From NCBI RefSeq assembly GCF_009604455.1, contig NZ_WEGL01000021.1:1-35599 (forward strand): a stretch of DNA of 35,599 bases, written 5' to 3'. The notes under the pieces are model-generated. The model worked only from the letters and a program-made list of their open reading frames with translations. It had not been told where the DNA came from and searched no databases. Made by a program: the position numbers and the translations under genes. Positions 25,264 to 33,726 of this stretch are shown in pieces (the stretch's first letter is position 1; each line of letters starts with the position of its first letter). The DNA is from Streptomyces sp. RB17 (lineage in GTDB: Bacteria > Actinomycetota > Actinomycetes > Streptomycetales > Streptomycetaceae).

Positions 25264-25287
25264 CTGTATGTAGCGTTCACTCTAGAG
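25264..25287 (-). promoter_or_regulatory. AACGTT-type operator upstream of the transporter operon
   Basis: CTGTATGTAGCG followed by TTCACTCTAGAG is an imperfect palindrome that shares CTGTATGTA-CG-TCACT with sites 11977 and 31060. On the minus strand TAGAGT inside it could serve as a -10 box, as TATAGT does at the other sites. It lies 87 bp above the transporter start. Confidence 0.6.
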
Positions 25288-25667
25288 CTTTCGAGACAGG
25301 TTGGCTACATCCATGACATGGCGGCGTCTTCTTTGGCCCCGAGACTGGCGGGTTCCACGGCGAACGATCTAGAGTGCCCGGTTCGCCGAATGTCGGGCGG
25401 CGCGACGGCAATGCGTTCGGCCAGTCGTGGGCACCCCTCCTCGCAGAGGCGCCAACACGGCCTCGTACCGTGAGTCCCCGGCGAACGAGGAACCTCGGTC
25501 CGCGCCAAGTCACCGGCTGAATCCCGGTCGCCGCCCTTCGCCGACGGCAGGATCGATCACCTTGGCAAACACATGCGGACGCCGCCGAAGGAAGCACTCA
25601 CAAGCCCGCACCCCCGAATGCCGGGGCCGGCGCAGGCCGAAAGACAAACGAGAACTGGTCATCTCCC
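25288..25667. other. Intergenic region between transporter and thiamine-diphosphate enzyme
   Basis: About 380 nt with no convincing gene. It must contain the promoter of the rightward thiamine-diphosphate enzyme, but I could not pick clear -35/-10 boxes. No second AACGTT palindrome was seen on this side. Only a weak ribosome site (ACGAGAA, about 20 nt upstream) precedes ATG 25668. Confidence 0.4.
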
Positions 25668-27275
25668 ATGAATGGTGCTGAAGCGCTCCTGCGCACCCTC
25701 CTCGATAACGATGTCAACACCTGCTTCGCCAACCCTGGTACTTCGGAAATGCAGTTCGTCGCGGCGCTCGACCGCCACACGGATATGCGGGGCGTACTCT
25801 GCCTGTTCGAAGGGGTGGCTACAGGTGCCGCCGACGGCTACGCCCGCATGACCGGGCGCCCGGCAGCGACACTGCTCCACCTGGGCCCCGGCCTCGCGAA
25901 CGGCCTGGCCAACCTGCACAACGCTCGCCGGGCAGGTACGCCGGTCGTCAACGTCGTGGGTGACCACGCCCGCTCGCACAAATCGCTTGATTCACCCCTG
26001 GAATCCGACATCGACTCCGCCGCCGCGACCGTGTCCAGCTGGGTGCGCCGGCCCGCGGAACCGGCCGACGTCGGTCCCGACGCTGCAGCCGCGGTGGCCG
26101 CCGCACTCTCCGCCGGCGTTCCTGGTGACACCGATCCGTCACGCACGGGCACCTCGGGGGCAGTCTCCACGCTCATCGTGCCGGCGGACCTGTCCTGGTC
26201 GGAGGGTGGCCAGCCCGCGACACGGCTCGCGGCGCGATCACTGCGGTCCGTTGCCGACCGTGAGGTGGACACCATTGCCGCGCTGCTCACCGGGCCCGAG
26301 ACGGTCGCGTTACTGATCGACGGTGCCGGACTCGGCGAGAGCGGCCTGCACGCAGCCGCCCGCATCCACAAGGCCACTGGCACGCCGCTCTTCTGCCCCA
26401 CCTGGCCCGCCCGGCTCAGGCGCGGCGCGGGTGTGCCCGAGATCCAGCCACTGAGCTACCGGAGCGAGGCGGTCCATCAGCAACTCGGCGGTATCGAGCA
26501 TCTCGTCCTGATCGGCGCGCGCGAGCCGGTGGCGTCGTTCGCATACCCGGGGCGTCCCGGCAGCTTCGTCCCGTCCGGCACGACCGTGCATCAGATGGTG
26601 CCCGAGGCCGGTTTCGACGTCGTCGGGGCGCTGACCCGGCTGGCCGACACGGTCGCGCCGGGCGGTGCCGCCCCGCTGCTGGAACCCGGTGCGCCGTCCT
26701 TGATCCCGGATGAGCCGTTGCGCACGCGGAACTGGGCCCAGGTGATCGGTACGGTGCTGCCGCAGGACGCAATCATCGTGGATGAGTCCATTACCGAGGG
26801 CATGAACACACTGGCCGCCGCCACCGCGAACGCTCCCGCACACGACGTGCTGGGCTTGAAAGGACTGGCCATCGGCCAAGGCCTGCCGGTGTCCGTCGGC
26901 GCTGCCATCGCCTGTCCCGAGCGCCCGGTGATATGTCTGCAGGCCGACGGCAGCGCTCTCTACACCATCTCCGCCCTGTGGACCCAGGCCCGCGAGGGGC
27001 TGAACGTGACCACCGTGATCCTCAACAACCGCTCCTACGCGATCCTGCGCGCCGAGCTGGACCGCGTGGGCGCGGGCCGGACCGGACAAGCCGCGGAGGC
27101 CCTGCTCGACCTGAGTCGCCCCGACATCGACTTCACAGCGATCGCCACCGGTCTTGGCGTCCCGGCCGGCCGCGCCCGCACCACGGCCGAACTCGCCGAA
27201 CAGTTCGCGAAGGCGCAGGCGACACCCGGCCCGCACCTGATCGACGCGATTCTGCAGCCCGAAGACGCCGGGTAG
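25668..27275 (+). CDS. Thiamine-diphosphate-dependent enzyme (acetolactate synthase/benzoylformate decarboxylase-like)
   Basis: The 535-residue protein has three domains. The N-terminal Pyr domain includes FANPGTSEMQFVAALD (20-35) and Glu48 in LCLFEGVATGAADGYARM, the Glu that activates thiamine. A middle domain follows, and the C-terminal PP domain has the Mg/thiamine motif from QADGS to ILNN (around 425-450). The length and the lack of a clear FAD-site signature fit the acetolactate-synthase-like decarboxylases and lyases often annotated 'large subunit'. It is divergent from the aromatic transporter and not followed by a small subunit, so a catabolic role such as 2-oxo-acid decarboxylation to an aldehyde for the dehydrogenase at 14781 is likely. 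Substrate uncertain. Confidence 0.88.
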   Translation: MNGAEALLRTLLDNDVNTCFANPGTSEMQFVAALDRHTDMRGVLCLFEGVATGAADGYARMTGRPAATLLHLGPGLANGLANLHNARRAGTPVVNVVGDHARSHKSLDSPLESDIDSAAATVSSWVRRPAEPADVGPDAAAAVAAALSAGVPGDTDPSRTGTSGAVSTLIVPADLSWSEGGQPATRLAARSLRSVADREVDTIAALLTGPETVALLIDGAGLGESGLHAAARIHKATGTPLFCPTWPARLRRGAGVPEIQPLSYRSEAVHQQLGGIEHLVLIGAREPVASFAYPGRPGSFVPSGTTVHQMVPEAGFDVVGALTRLADTVAPGGAAPLLEPGAPSLIPDEPLRTRNWAQVIGTVLPQDAIIVDESITEGMNTLAAATANAPAHDVLGLKGLAIGQGLPVSVGAAIACPERPVICLQADGSALYTISALWTQAREGLNVTTVILNNRSYAILRAELDRVGAGRTGQAAEALLDLSRPDIDFTAIATGLGVPAGRARTTAELAEQFAKAQATPGPHLIDAILQPEDAG

Positions 27276-27640
27276 ATGGCGGACGTGCGCGCCTGGGCGG
27301 TCGAGGACGACCACAGCGAGGCCGCCAGGCTGCGCCCGCCCCACACCCCGTGCCGCTTGGCGCCAGCCAGGGCGCGGCCCGGCAGGATGCCGTAGCCGTC
27401 GGTCGTGCCCGCGGTGCCCGCGCGTTCTCAGGCCCCGTTCACCGCGGGCGACCGGGAACGCCCGGACACTTCGCCGCCGGGGGCCTTGGTGTACCAGCCG
27501 TCAATCGCGATGCGGTCCGGAACGAGGCCGACGATGATGTTCGGTCGCTGATGCGCCGACGATGACAACCCAGCGGATGGTCTGGGCGATGCCGTGGCCG
27601 GTTGGTGAGCATGGCCGCGAATCAGTCCCAGTGAAGTTCG
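27276..27640 (-). pseudogene. IS5-like transposase relic
   Basis: Fragments in at least two minus-strand frames match the DDE core of IS5-family transposases: PDRIAIDGWYTKAPGGEVSG followed by GRS, and, in another frame, TTDGYGILPGRALAGAKRHG. These correspond to the IAVDG...GRSPVDRGK and DGYGIPLGRVLAGANRH segments of intact relatives. Frame breaks and missing ends show it is dead. It directly follows the stop of the thiamine-diphosphate gene. Confidence 0.55.
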
Positions 27641-27791
27641 GTCAGCCATGATGGCAGCACAGCACAGGGAAGTGAACCGTGTAGAGGCGAAGTTGGCGCT
27701 CGTCGTATCCAACATTCTCGTCTCGGTACCCGGCGTGGCGACCATCCCTTGGAAGACAGCCGCCATGGAATTTCCTATGTCACATGTTCCA

Positions 27792-27992
27792 TCAGGAATT
27801 GATCTCAGCAACGGTCAGGGCCTCAAGACGCAACGCCGCATCGCGGCGATGTCGTCGCGACTTAGGCATCTCCGCCTGAGCCACAGCGTGGCCGCGTGCT
27901 TGATCGGAGCGGTCAGCAGCCACGATGAACACATGAACGCCGGAACTGCCTTCCGCGGTTTGCATCGGGATGCTGACAGACCAGTAGGGCAT
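27792..27992 (-). CDS. Small protein of unknown function (66 residues)
   Basis: ATG 27992 has an AGGAGA ribosome site 5 nt upstream. The product starts MPYWSVSIPMQTAEGSSGVH, continues VFIVAADRSDQARGHAVAQA and ends with an Arg-rich segment and LRLEALTVAEINS. It looks like a compact alpha/beta protein with no membrane segment or signal peptide. I do not recognise the family. It lies about 250 nt downstream of a well-formed minus-strand promoter and AACG-type operator (28238-28310), so it is probably co-regulated with the catabolic operons, with an unusually long leader. No other gene lies between promoter and start. Confidence 0.5.
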   Translation of the reverse strand: MPYWSVSIPMQTAEGSSGVHVFIVAADRSDQARGHAVAQAEMPKSRRHRRDAALRLEALTVAEINS

Positions 27993-28237
27993 AACATCTC
28001 TCCTGCGGGACATGCCGCGAGCGAGGTGGCTGGGAGATTCATGGTTGCGGTGGCCAGCGATCCGGGGCCGCGTGGACGCGGCCTGCACGGTTCTTGGTCC
28101 CGCCAACACGTCGCGAGCCAGGGAATGTTCGTTTGGCAAGATCGGCGAGCTGCATCGTGGTGAGCGTTGCAGGCAAGCGGTGTAGTGCTTGAGACGGACG
28201 AAACGATCCGAAGCCGCGCACGAGACACCACGAGATC

Positions 28238-28310
28238 TTGTATATAGAGCGTTCACTACACAGCGCAGCCTAGCCGTATCACACCCGCCTGTCAAAACCG
28301 AACGTTCCGC
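28238..28310 (-). promoter_or_regulatory. Minus-strand promoter with two AACGTT-type sites
   Basis: The -35 TTGACA (28290-28295), a 17-nt spacer and -10 TAGGCT (28267-28272) form a near-consensus housekeeping promoter. Downstream, around the start point, lies the operator CTTGTATATAGAGCG then TTCACTACACAG (28238-28263). Upstream, against the -35, lies CCGAACGTTCCG (28299-28310). The upstream block is very like that at 14710-14731. It reads toward the small gene at 27992. Confidence 0.65.
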
Positions 28311-28489
28311 CTTGACCAATAGGCGAATCACCCACCGTCACGTGGGTTCACCGAAACAGCGTCCGTCCGGCCCTGGACCCACGGGTGGGCGTAAGGCCGG
28401 GGACTTGCTCCGGCATGCCCCCATACGACGCATTGCACGCCATCGGCGACGTGACGATCTTCAGCAGACCGTGGCCGCCTTGTCCGCTT

Positions 28490-29125
28490 CTACTCCGCTG
28501 CGCCGCCGCGCTGAGCCGCCAGACCGCGGACCAGGGAAACGAACGGAGCGACCTGCGAGCTGTAGGTCACGTTGTCGAAGCTGTTTGTCACCGAAAAGCC
28601 GTCCGTCAACGCTCGCCCGAGGACCGCAAGCTCCTCGACTAGGGCCTTGCCGGCTTTGTCGCCGTTCGGCGCGAAGATCGGAGTGAGTGCTTCCACCCAG
28701 GACAGGCGGGCATAGTCCCGGATGCGACGCACGATCTGCCGAACCGCCTCGGCATCCTTCTGCGGGCCGACACTGATCGCGACCAAGAGGCGAAGATAGT
28801 CAGGCCTCCGGTCCAGCGAACTGCACGCCGCGGAGAACCACGCTTCGAGACGCTCAAGCGGTGCCAGGTCGTCGAACGAAGACGGATCGGGGAACAAAGC
28901 GTGCAACTCTTCGAAGGTGCGTTCGAGGAGCGCCGCCAGTACGCCGAACTTGTTCCCGAAGTGGTAGTAGATCGAACTGGGCGGAAGCCCGGACTGCGCG
29001 GACAGATCAGAGATGGCCATGCCGTCGTAGCCCTTTTCGCCGATGAGCGAGCGAGCCGCGTTCAAGATGACCTCACGGCTACTCAAGCCAACAGCAGCCG
29101 ACGTCGAGCCGGAATCCCTCACCAT
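28490..29125 (-). CDS. TetR/AcrR-family regulator, candidate controller of the catabolic regulon
   Basis: The 211-residue protein has an N-terminal TetR helix-turn-helix (about 15-62): REVILNAARSLIGEKGYDGM and ISDLSAQSGLPPSSIYYHFG. Its ligand domain has a SLDRRPDYLRLLVAISVGPQ segment. The start is ATG 29125; no strong ribosome site is visible. It is the only intact regulator close to the aromatic genes, so it is the first candidate to bind the AACGTT palindromes at 11977, 14663, 25264, 28238, 31060 and 33727. No such palindrome was found in its own upstream region (29126-29240), so it may not be autoregulated. This link is inferred. Confidence 0.9.
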   Translation of the reverse strand: MVRDSGSTSAAVGLSSREVILNAARSLIGEKGYDGMAISDLSAQSGLPPSSIYYHFGNKFGVLAALLERTFEELHALFPDPSSFDDLAPLERLEAWFSAACSSLDRRPDYLRLLVAISVGPQKDAEAVRQIVRRIRDYARLSWVEALTPIFAPNGDKAGKALVEELAVLGRALTDGFSVTNSFDNVTYSSQVAPFVSLVRGLAAQRGGAAE

Positions 29126-29240
29126 GCCGCCATCATAGATCCCGGCACCTCTCCCCCACTGGGCGACCCGACGCTGGACGCTTCACCTCGCGGTCGAGCC
29201 CTCGGACAGCAGCTACGAGAACCAGAGTTCAAGCTCAGTA

Positions 29241-29522
29241 ATGGTCGGCGAGTGGTACATAGAGCGCATTTCACCCCCGGCGGCCTCGGCGGAGAGTGGA
29301 CTCATCATGTGCCTGCCCAGCCACACGATCGTCGATCTGCTGCCGTGCGTGTCCACGGGAATAGTCACCGGCAGCATGTACGACAAGATCCGGTACGAGC
29401 GTGGCGCCATCCAGCAGCGCATCACCGAGCTGACCGCGGCACGCGACAAGCTCGACAGCGTCATCGAGCACGTCCTACGCGTCGGGATCTACGAAGAACC
29501 GACACCACAAGCCGCCGGATGA
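29241..29522 (+). pseudogene. C-terminal fragment of a MerR-family regulator
   Basis: The frame encodes MCLPSHTIVDLLPCVSTG and RYERGAIQQRITELTAARDK then LDSVIEHVL. This resembles the coiled-coil dimerisation helix and adjoining tail of MerR-type regulators (consensus RYERAxIQxRIxxLTxxRDxLDxVI). The DNA-binding N-terminal domain is absent; only MVGEWYIERISPPAAS precedes it. It is probably a remnant. The assignment rests on the helix pattern alone. Confidence 0.45.
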
Positions 29523-29659
29523 CGATCACGGCCTCGCTCAGTCCCCACCAGACCCGGAACGGTTCACTCGGATACATCCCACCCGCCGAACTCGAGGCCC
29601 GCCACAGCACAACAGCCGCCCCAGAACTCACCCTGAAAACCAACTTGATTGGGCCTTGA
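29519..29659 (+). pseudogene. IS3-family transposase C-terminal fragment
   Basis: About 46 codons end at TGA 29659 and include SLGYIPPAELEARH, the conserved C-terminal segment of IS3-type OrfB ((H/T)xxLGYxPPAExE). Only the tail remains; it follows directly on the MerR-like fragment. Confidence 0.6.
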
Positions 29660-29889
29660 CGCCGAATTCTGGTCACGGGTTATGCGGCTGGTGCCAGCGT
29701 AGTTGAGGTTGTTCCGGACGCTGTCTCGTATGCAGGGTCTTTGAGAAGTCTCGAGGTGGGCGGTTCGCCTGCCGAGCACGGTATGTGATGGGTTATCGGC
29801 TTCTGTGGGCAGTCACCCCTGGACGCAGAACAGGCATGGCCGCTGGTGATCATGTGGGTGTCGAGTCCGTATGAGCACCGAGCAAGTCC
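29660..29889. other. Non-coding stretch before the ISAs1 fragment
   Basis: I see no gene here. It probably includes the left end of the ISAs1-type element, but no inverted repeat partner can be identified because the right end of the element is missing. Confidence 0.35.
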
Positions 29890-30375
29890 ATGCCTGCGAG
29901 CCCATCTTCGCGTATGCCGTCGTGCCTGCAACAACTGGGTGGCCCCTTCGGCCCGGCCCCGCTGGAAACAATCGCTGACCTGCGGAAGTATCTGGTCGAC
30001 GTGCCTGATCCACGCGCCCGTCGCGGCATCCGGCACCCGTGGACGGCCCTGCTTGCCGCCGCGGCCGCCGCCGTTCTGTCCGGAGCTGCATCGATCACAG
30101 CGATCGGCGAGTGGGTCACCGACGCACCACAGCGCGTCCTGGCCCTGCTCGGGTTCCGCCCCGACCCGCTGACCGGCCTGTTCCGACCACCCCATGCCAC
30201 GACGATCCGCCTCGTCCTGGCCGCCGCGGACGGCGACGCCCTGGACCGGGCCATCGGACGCTACCTCCAGGAACGCCAGGCCACGGCCGGCGGCCGGCGG
30301 CTCATCGCCGTCGACGGCAAGACACTCCGCGGCTCCCGCACCGCCAGGCGGACCGCCACCGCCCTGATCGCCGCC
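29890..30375 (+). pseudogene. ISAs1-family transposase, N-terminal fragment
   Basis: The fragment carries the DDE_Tnp_1-associated N-terminal domain: LRKYLVDVPDPRARRGIRHP, LSGAASITAIGEW, and then the start of the catalytic core, RLIAVDGKTLRGSRTARRTA, with the first catalytic Asp. Homology ends near 30363-30375, where sequence belonging to a minus-strand integrase begins. About half of the transposase is missing. Confidence 0.75.
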
Positions 30376-30379
30376 ATGA

Positions 30380-30687
30380 TCTCGTCCGCCCGCGCTGCCG
30401 CCAGCTCGGCCAGCACCTCGGGCAAGGCTGGGTCGTCGATCGCGGTGAGGGGGGAAGACGGGCGGCTTCGCGCCTCGGCGGGCGGGTCCGAGCGGCGCCG
30501 GTTCGCCGGCGAGCATCCATCCCCATGTCGTCAGCGAGATCCGGTAGATGCGCGCGGAGGACTTCGCGATGCCCGCGCCGGTGAGGTACCGCTCGACCGC
30601 TGCGGTGTACGACGAGGGCGGGGCGGACAGAGGCATCACCCGGGTGCGCGACAGCCGGAGCGCGCCCCCGCTCCCGAGCTCGGTCAC
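30380..30687 (-). pseudogene. Tyrosine recombinase/integrase, N-terminal fragment
   Basis: Reading on the minus strand from GTG 30687 (or ATG 30636), the product includes SYTAAVERYLTGAGIAKSSA and RIYRISLTTWGWMLAGEPAP, like the SAM-like core-binding domain of actinobacterial integrases. At a six-base G run (plus-strand 30449-30454) the frame shifts, and the next frame reads LTAIDDPALPEVLAELAAAR. The catalytic domain is gone; the sequence meets the ISAs1 fragment tail to tail. The 13-bp repeats at 30725-30833 lie just upstream. Confidence 0.6.
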
Positions 30688-30724
30688 TGGTTCGATCGTC
30701 GCGTCCGTCCCGCCCTTCCGGTGC

Positions 30725-30833
30725 TGCCGCAGTAAATGCGTACACCTCGCCCCGGTGGCCGGAATCGTCCGTCGCAGGTCGCGATGATCACGGTAGGTGC
30801 TCTGCCGCAGTAAATCCGGTATTTACTGCGGCA
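30725..30833. repeat. Three copies of a 13-bp motif, two forming a palindrome
   Basis: TGCCGCAGTAAAT occurs at 30725-30737 and 30803-30815, and inverted (ATTTACTGCGGCA) at 30821-30833. The last two form a perfect 13-bp inverted repeat around CCGGT. They lie 40-145 bp upstream of the integrase fragment, as recombinase arm or core sites of an integrative element would. Confidence 0.75.
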
Positions 30834-31059
30834 CCATCCTGGCGAGTCACCAGGCGCGCCGGAAGTCCGATAAGGCAACCTCGAAGCTGAATCGCTGCCA
30901 CCGCCGATCGCTGTGCCGTCGACCCTCGCGCCCGCTCCAGCCCCGAGCCTCACCCTGCGCTACATGTCCGTTCGTCGTAGCTATACGAGAACAGGGCCGC
31001 ATAGAGAGACCCACACCAAGATCACGATTCGCTACAAACTCGCGAGAGACGGACACGCG

Positions 31060-31081
31060 CTATAGTGAACGTTACATACAG
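31060..31081 (+). promoter_or_regulatory. AACGTT-type operator/promoter of the SpoIIE-type gene
   Basis: CTATAGTGAACGTTACATACAG has the perfect core AACGTT. In complement it is almost identical to the site at 11977-11999. TATAGT (31061-31066) can serve as the -10 box, as at 11992; the -35 is poor. It ends next to the ribosome site (GGAGAG), 12 nt before the start codon. Confidence 0.65.
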
Positions 31082-31093
31082 GAGAGTGTCACG

Positions 31094-33712
31094 ATGGCAA
31101 CCGCGCTCGATGTCGGGGATCTCAAAGTGGCCTCCGGAGACTTTTCGACTCCGAGCCGCTCGGCCCCCTGGCTACACGCACCCCATACCCCCTTCCCCGA
31201 CCTACGTGAGGACAACAGCTCGATGACCAGCACCAGCGGGGTAACACTCGTTAATCAAATCGGTAATCAATTGAATACGCGCGAGATATCCGAGTCGGCG
31301 GTCGCGATGTTCGACGAGCGTGGGACGGTGGTCGCATGGACGCAGGCCGCCGAGCGGCTTGTCGGGTACTCCGCCGGGGATGTGGTGGGCCGGTCCGTCG
31401 CACTCGTACTGCCATTTTCCGAGGGAACGTCGACGATATCGGCGTTCATCGAGAGGTGCCGTGCCCAGAATGGCTGGTGGGGCGTGATGCCGGTGCGCCG
31501 CCGGGAAGGTCGCATGATCGACATCAACCTGCGGATCTCGATGTTGTGGGGGCAGGACGGCACAGTCCGGTGGCTTTTGTCCGTGACCGACATCGGCACG
31601 GTCTCCGGGGACGCGATGAACGGATCGGTGCGGGAGGCGCTTCTCACCCGCGCGCCGATCGGCATCGTCGTTCGTGACCCGCAGTTGCATTGCCTATGGG
31701 TGAACGACACGATGGAGAGCCACGACGGCATCTCCCGTGACCGGCGGCTCGGTCGTCGCCTCACCGATTCACTGCCCGGCTCCGAGTCCGAAGCACTTGA
31801 AGCGGTGACGCGGCAGGCGCTGGCGAGCGGCGCCACCGCGGTCCAGGAGTACCGGTTGTGGCCGCCGGGGGATCCGCGCCGGGAGCACGCATTCTCGGCC
31901 TCGTTCTTCTGCCTCCAGGACGCGGACGGCAAGGCACTGGGGGTGTGCACCATGAGCGTGGATGTCACCGAGAGCCGACGGGCGCGCGAGCGCCTTGCCA
32001 TCCTCAGTCAGGCCAGCACGCGCATCGGCAGCACCCTGGACGTCATGCAGACCGGGCAGGAACTGGCCGACCTCGCCGTGCCCGTGCTGGCCGACTATGC
32101 CGTCGTCGACCTGGCGGAGTCCATCCCGTGTGGCGAAGAGCCCTTGACCCGATTCGACACGATAGGCGGTCGCCCTCCCGCTTTCCGCCGCGCCGGTGTG
32201 GCCTCCATCCACCCAGGGATCCCAGAATCCCCGTGGGCGCGCACAGAGAAGGTCTCCTTCCCCCCGGCCTCGCCCTTCACCAGCGTCCTGCGCACGGGAA
32301 GGTCCCACCTGGAACCGGTACTGGACACCTCCCCTGGGACATGGCTCGCCCGCGACCCGGCGCGGGCCAACACGATCCATGAGAACGGGATGCACTCCCT
32401 GATGATCGTGCCCATCCGTGTACGGCATTTCGTCCTGGGTGTCGCGGTATTCATCCGCACCGAGGACCCCGTGCCGTTCCGGGAGGATGATCTGCTCCTC
32501 GCAGAGGAGCTCGTCACCCGGGCCGCACCGTCCTTGGACAACGCCCGCCAATACACTCGCCAACACACCACGGCCCTGGCACTCCAACGCAACCTGCTCC
32601 CACACCGTTTGAAGGGCGGCGCCGCGGTCGAGGCGGCCTCGCGCTATCTGCCCGCCGACATGGACGCCGGCGTCGGAGGCGACTGGTTCGACGTGATCCC
32701 GCTGTCCGGCGCCCGGGTGGCCCTCGTCGTCGGCGATGTCGTCGGACACGGCATCAACGCCGCCGCGACCATGGGCAGGCTCCGCACCGCCGTCCGCACC
32801 CTCGCCGACATCGATCTGCCCCCCGACGAACTGCTGACCCGCCTCGATGACACCTTCCAACGACTGGCCGAGGACGACGCCGACGCCCTGGATGAAACCC
32901 CCGCGGTTGTCGGCGCTACCTGTCTGTATGCCGTCTACGACCCGGCCACCCGCCGGTGCACCATGGCACGGGCCGGACACCCCCCGCCCGCGATCATCGA
33001 CCCGCAGGGCCAGGTCACCTTTCCCGACCTTCCCTCCGGAAGCCCACTCGGCATCGGGCTGGGCGTCCCCTTCGAGGCCGTGGAGCTGGAACTGCCCGAA
33101 GGAAGCCTCCTCGCCCTGTACACCGACGGCCTGATCGAAACCCGCGACGACGACATCGACGTGGGAATGCAACGCCTTGGCACCGCCCTGACACAACCGG
33201 CACGCTCCCTGGAAGACCTCTGCACCCGCGCGACGGAGACCCTCCAGGGCCAGGCACCATCCGACGACATCACCCTGCTCCTGGCACGGACCCGCTCACT
33301 CAGCCCCACCCAGGTCGCCTCCTGGACACTCCCACACGACCACACCACTGTCCACAACGCCCGGCACATGGCAGCCCGCCAACTGACCGAATGGGGACTG
33401 GAAAGTCTCCAGGACCCCACGCAACTGATCGTCAGCGAACTGGTCACCAATGCCATCCTCCACAGCACAGGACCGATCGGCCTGCGCCTGATCCACCACC
33501 AAGTCCTGACCTGCGAAGTATTCGACACCAACGCCAACTCCCCGCGTCAGCGTCGCGCAAGCACCATCGACGAAAACGGACGCGGCCTCTTCCTGGTCGC
33601 CCAACTGTCCCGCAGATGGGGCTCCCGCACGGTATCCGGCGGCAAGGTCATCTGGGCCGAACAAGACCTGAACTCCGCCCCCTCACACGCACGAGCTGGC
33701 GCGGCTGCGTGA
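31094..33712 (+). CDS. PAS-PAS-GAF-PP2C(SpoIIE)-HATPase signalling phosphatase
   Basis: The 872-residue protein starts at ATG 31094 (GGAGAG upstream). By eye: PAS about 65-168 (AVAMFDERGTVVAWTQAAER), PAS about 185-292, GAF about 310-480, PP2C/SpoIIE phosphatase 505-735, HATPase_c anti-sigma-like kinase 745-858. Phosphatase metal motifs are GGDWFDV (528-534), GDVVGHG (547-553), YTDGLIE (676-682) and SDDITLL (723-729). ATPase motifs are SELVTNA (781-787) and ENGRGLFLV (828-836). Such Streptomyces proteins control anti-sigma-factor antagonists, both dephosphorylating and rephosphorylating them, in response to sensed signals. It has no membrane segment. Its start is controlled by the same palindrome as the aromatic operons, so it may be made when the aromatic compound is present; PAS or GAF could bind it. 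Partner unknown. Confidence 0.92.
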   Translation: MATALDVGDLKVASGDFSTPSRSAPWLHAPHTPFPDLREDNSSMTSTSGVTLVNQIGNQLNTREISESAVAMFDERGTVVAWTQAAERLVGYSAGDVVGRSVALVLPFSEGTSTISAFIERCRAQNGWWGVMPVRRREGRMIDINLRISMLWGQDGTVRWLLSVTDIGTVSGDAMNGSVREALLTRAPIGIVVRDPQLHCLWVNDTMESHDGISRDRRLGRRLTDSLPGSESEALEAVTRQALASGATAVQEYRLWPPGDPRREHAFSASFFCLQDADGKALGVCTMSVDVTESRRARERLAILSQASTRIGSTLDVMQTGQELADLAVPVLADYAVVDLAESIPCGEEPLTRFDTIGGRPPAFRRAGVASIHPGIPESPWARTEKVSFPPASPFTSVLRTGRSHLEPVLDTSPGTWLARDPARANTIHENGMHSLMIVPIRVRHFVLGVAVFIRTEDPVPFREDDLLLAEELVTRAAPSLDNARQYTRQHTTALALQRNLLPHRLKGGAAVEAASRYLPADMDAGVGGDWFDVIPLSGARVALVVGDVVGHGINAAATMGRLRTAVRTLADIDLPPDELLTRLDDTFQRLAEDDADALDETPAVVGATCLYAVYDPATRRCTMARAGHPPPAIIDPQGQVTFPDLPSGSPLGIGLGVPFEAVELELPEGSLLALYTDGLIETRDDDIDVGMQRLGTALTQPARSLEDLCTRATETLQGQAPSDDITLLLARTRSLSPTQVASWTLPHDHTTVHNARHMAARQLTEWGLESLQDPTQLIVSELVTNAILHSTGPIGLRLIHHQVLTCEVFDTNANSPRQRRASTIDENGRGLFLVAQLSRRWGSRTVSGGKVIWAEQDLNSAPSHARAGAAA

Positions 33713-33726
33713 GCCGCGACGATATT

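Noticed and set aside
31769..33196. 475-codon minus-strand frame opposite the SpoIIE-type gene
   Set aside because: The plus strand encodes ordered PAS/GAF/PP2C/HATPase motifs; the minus frame has none.
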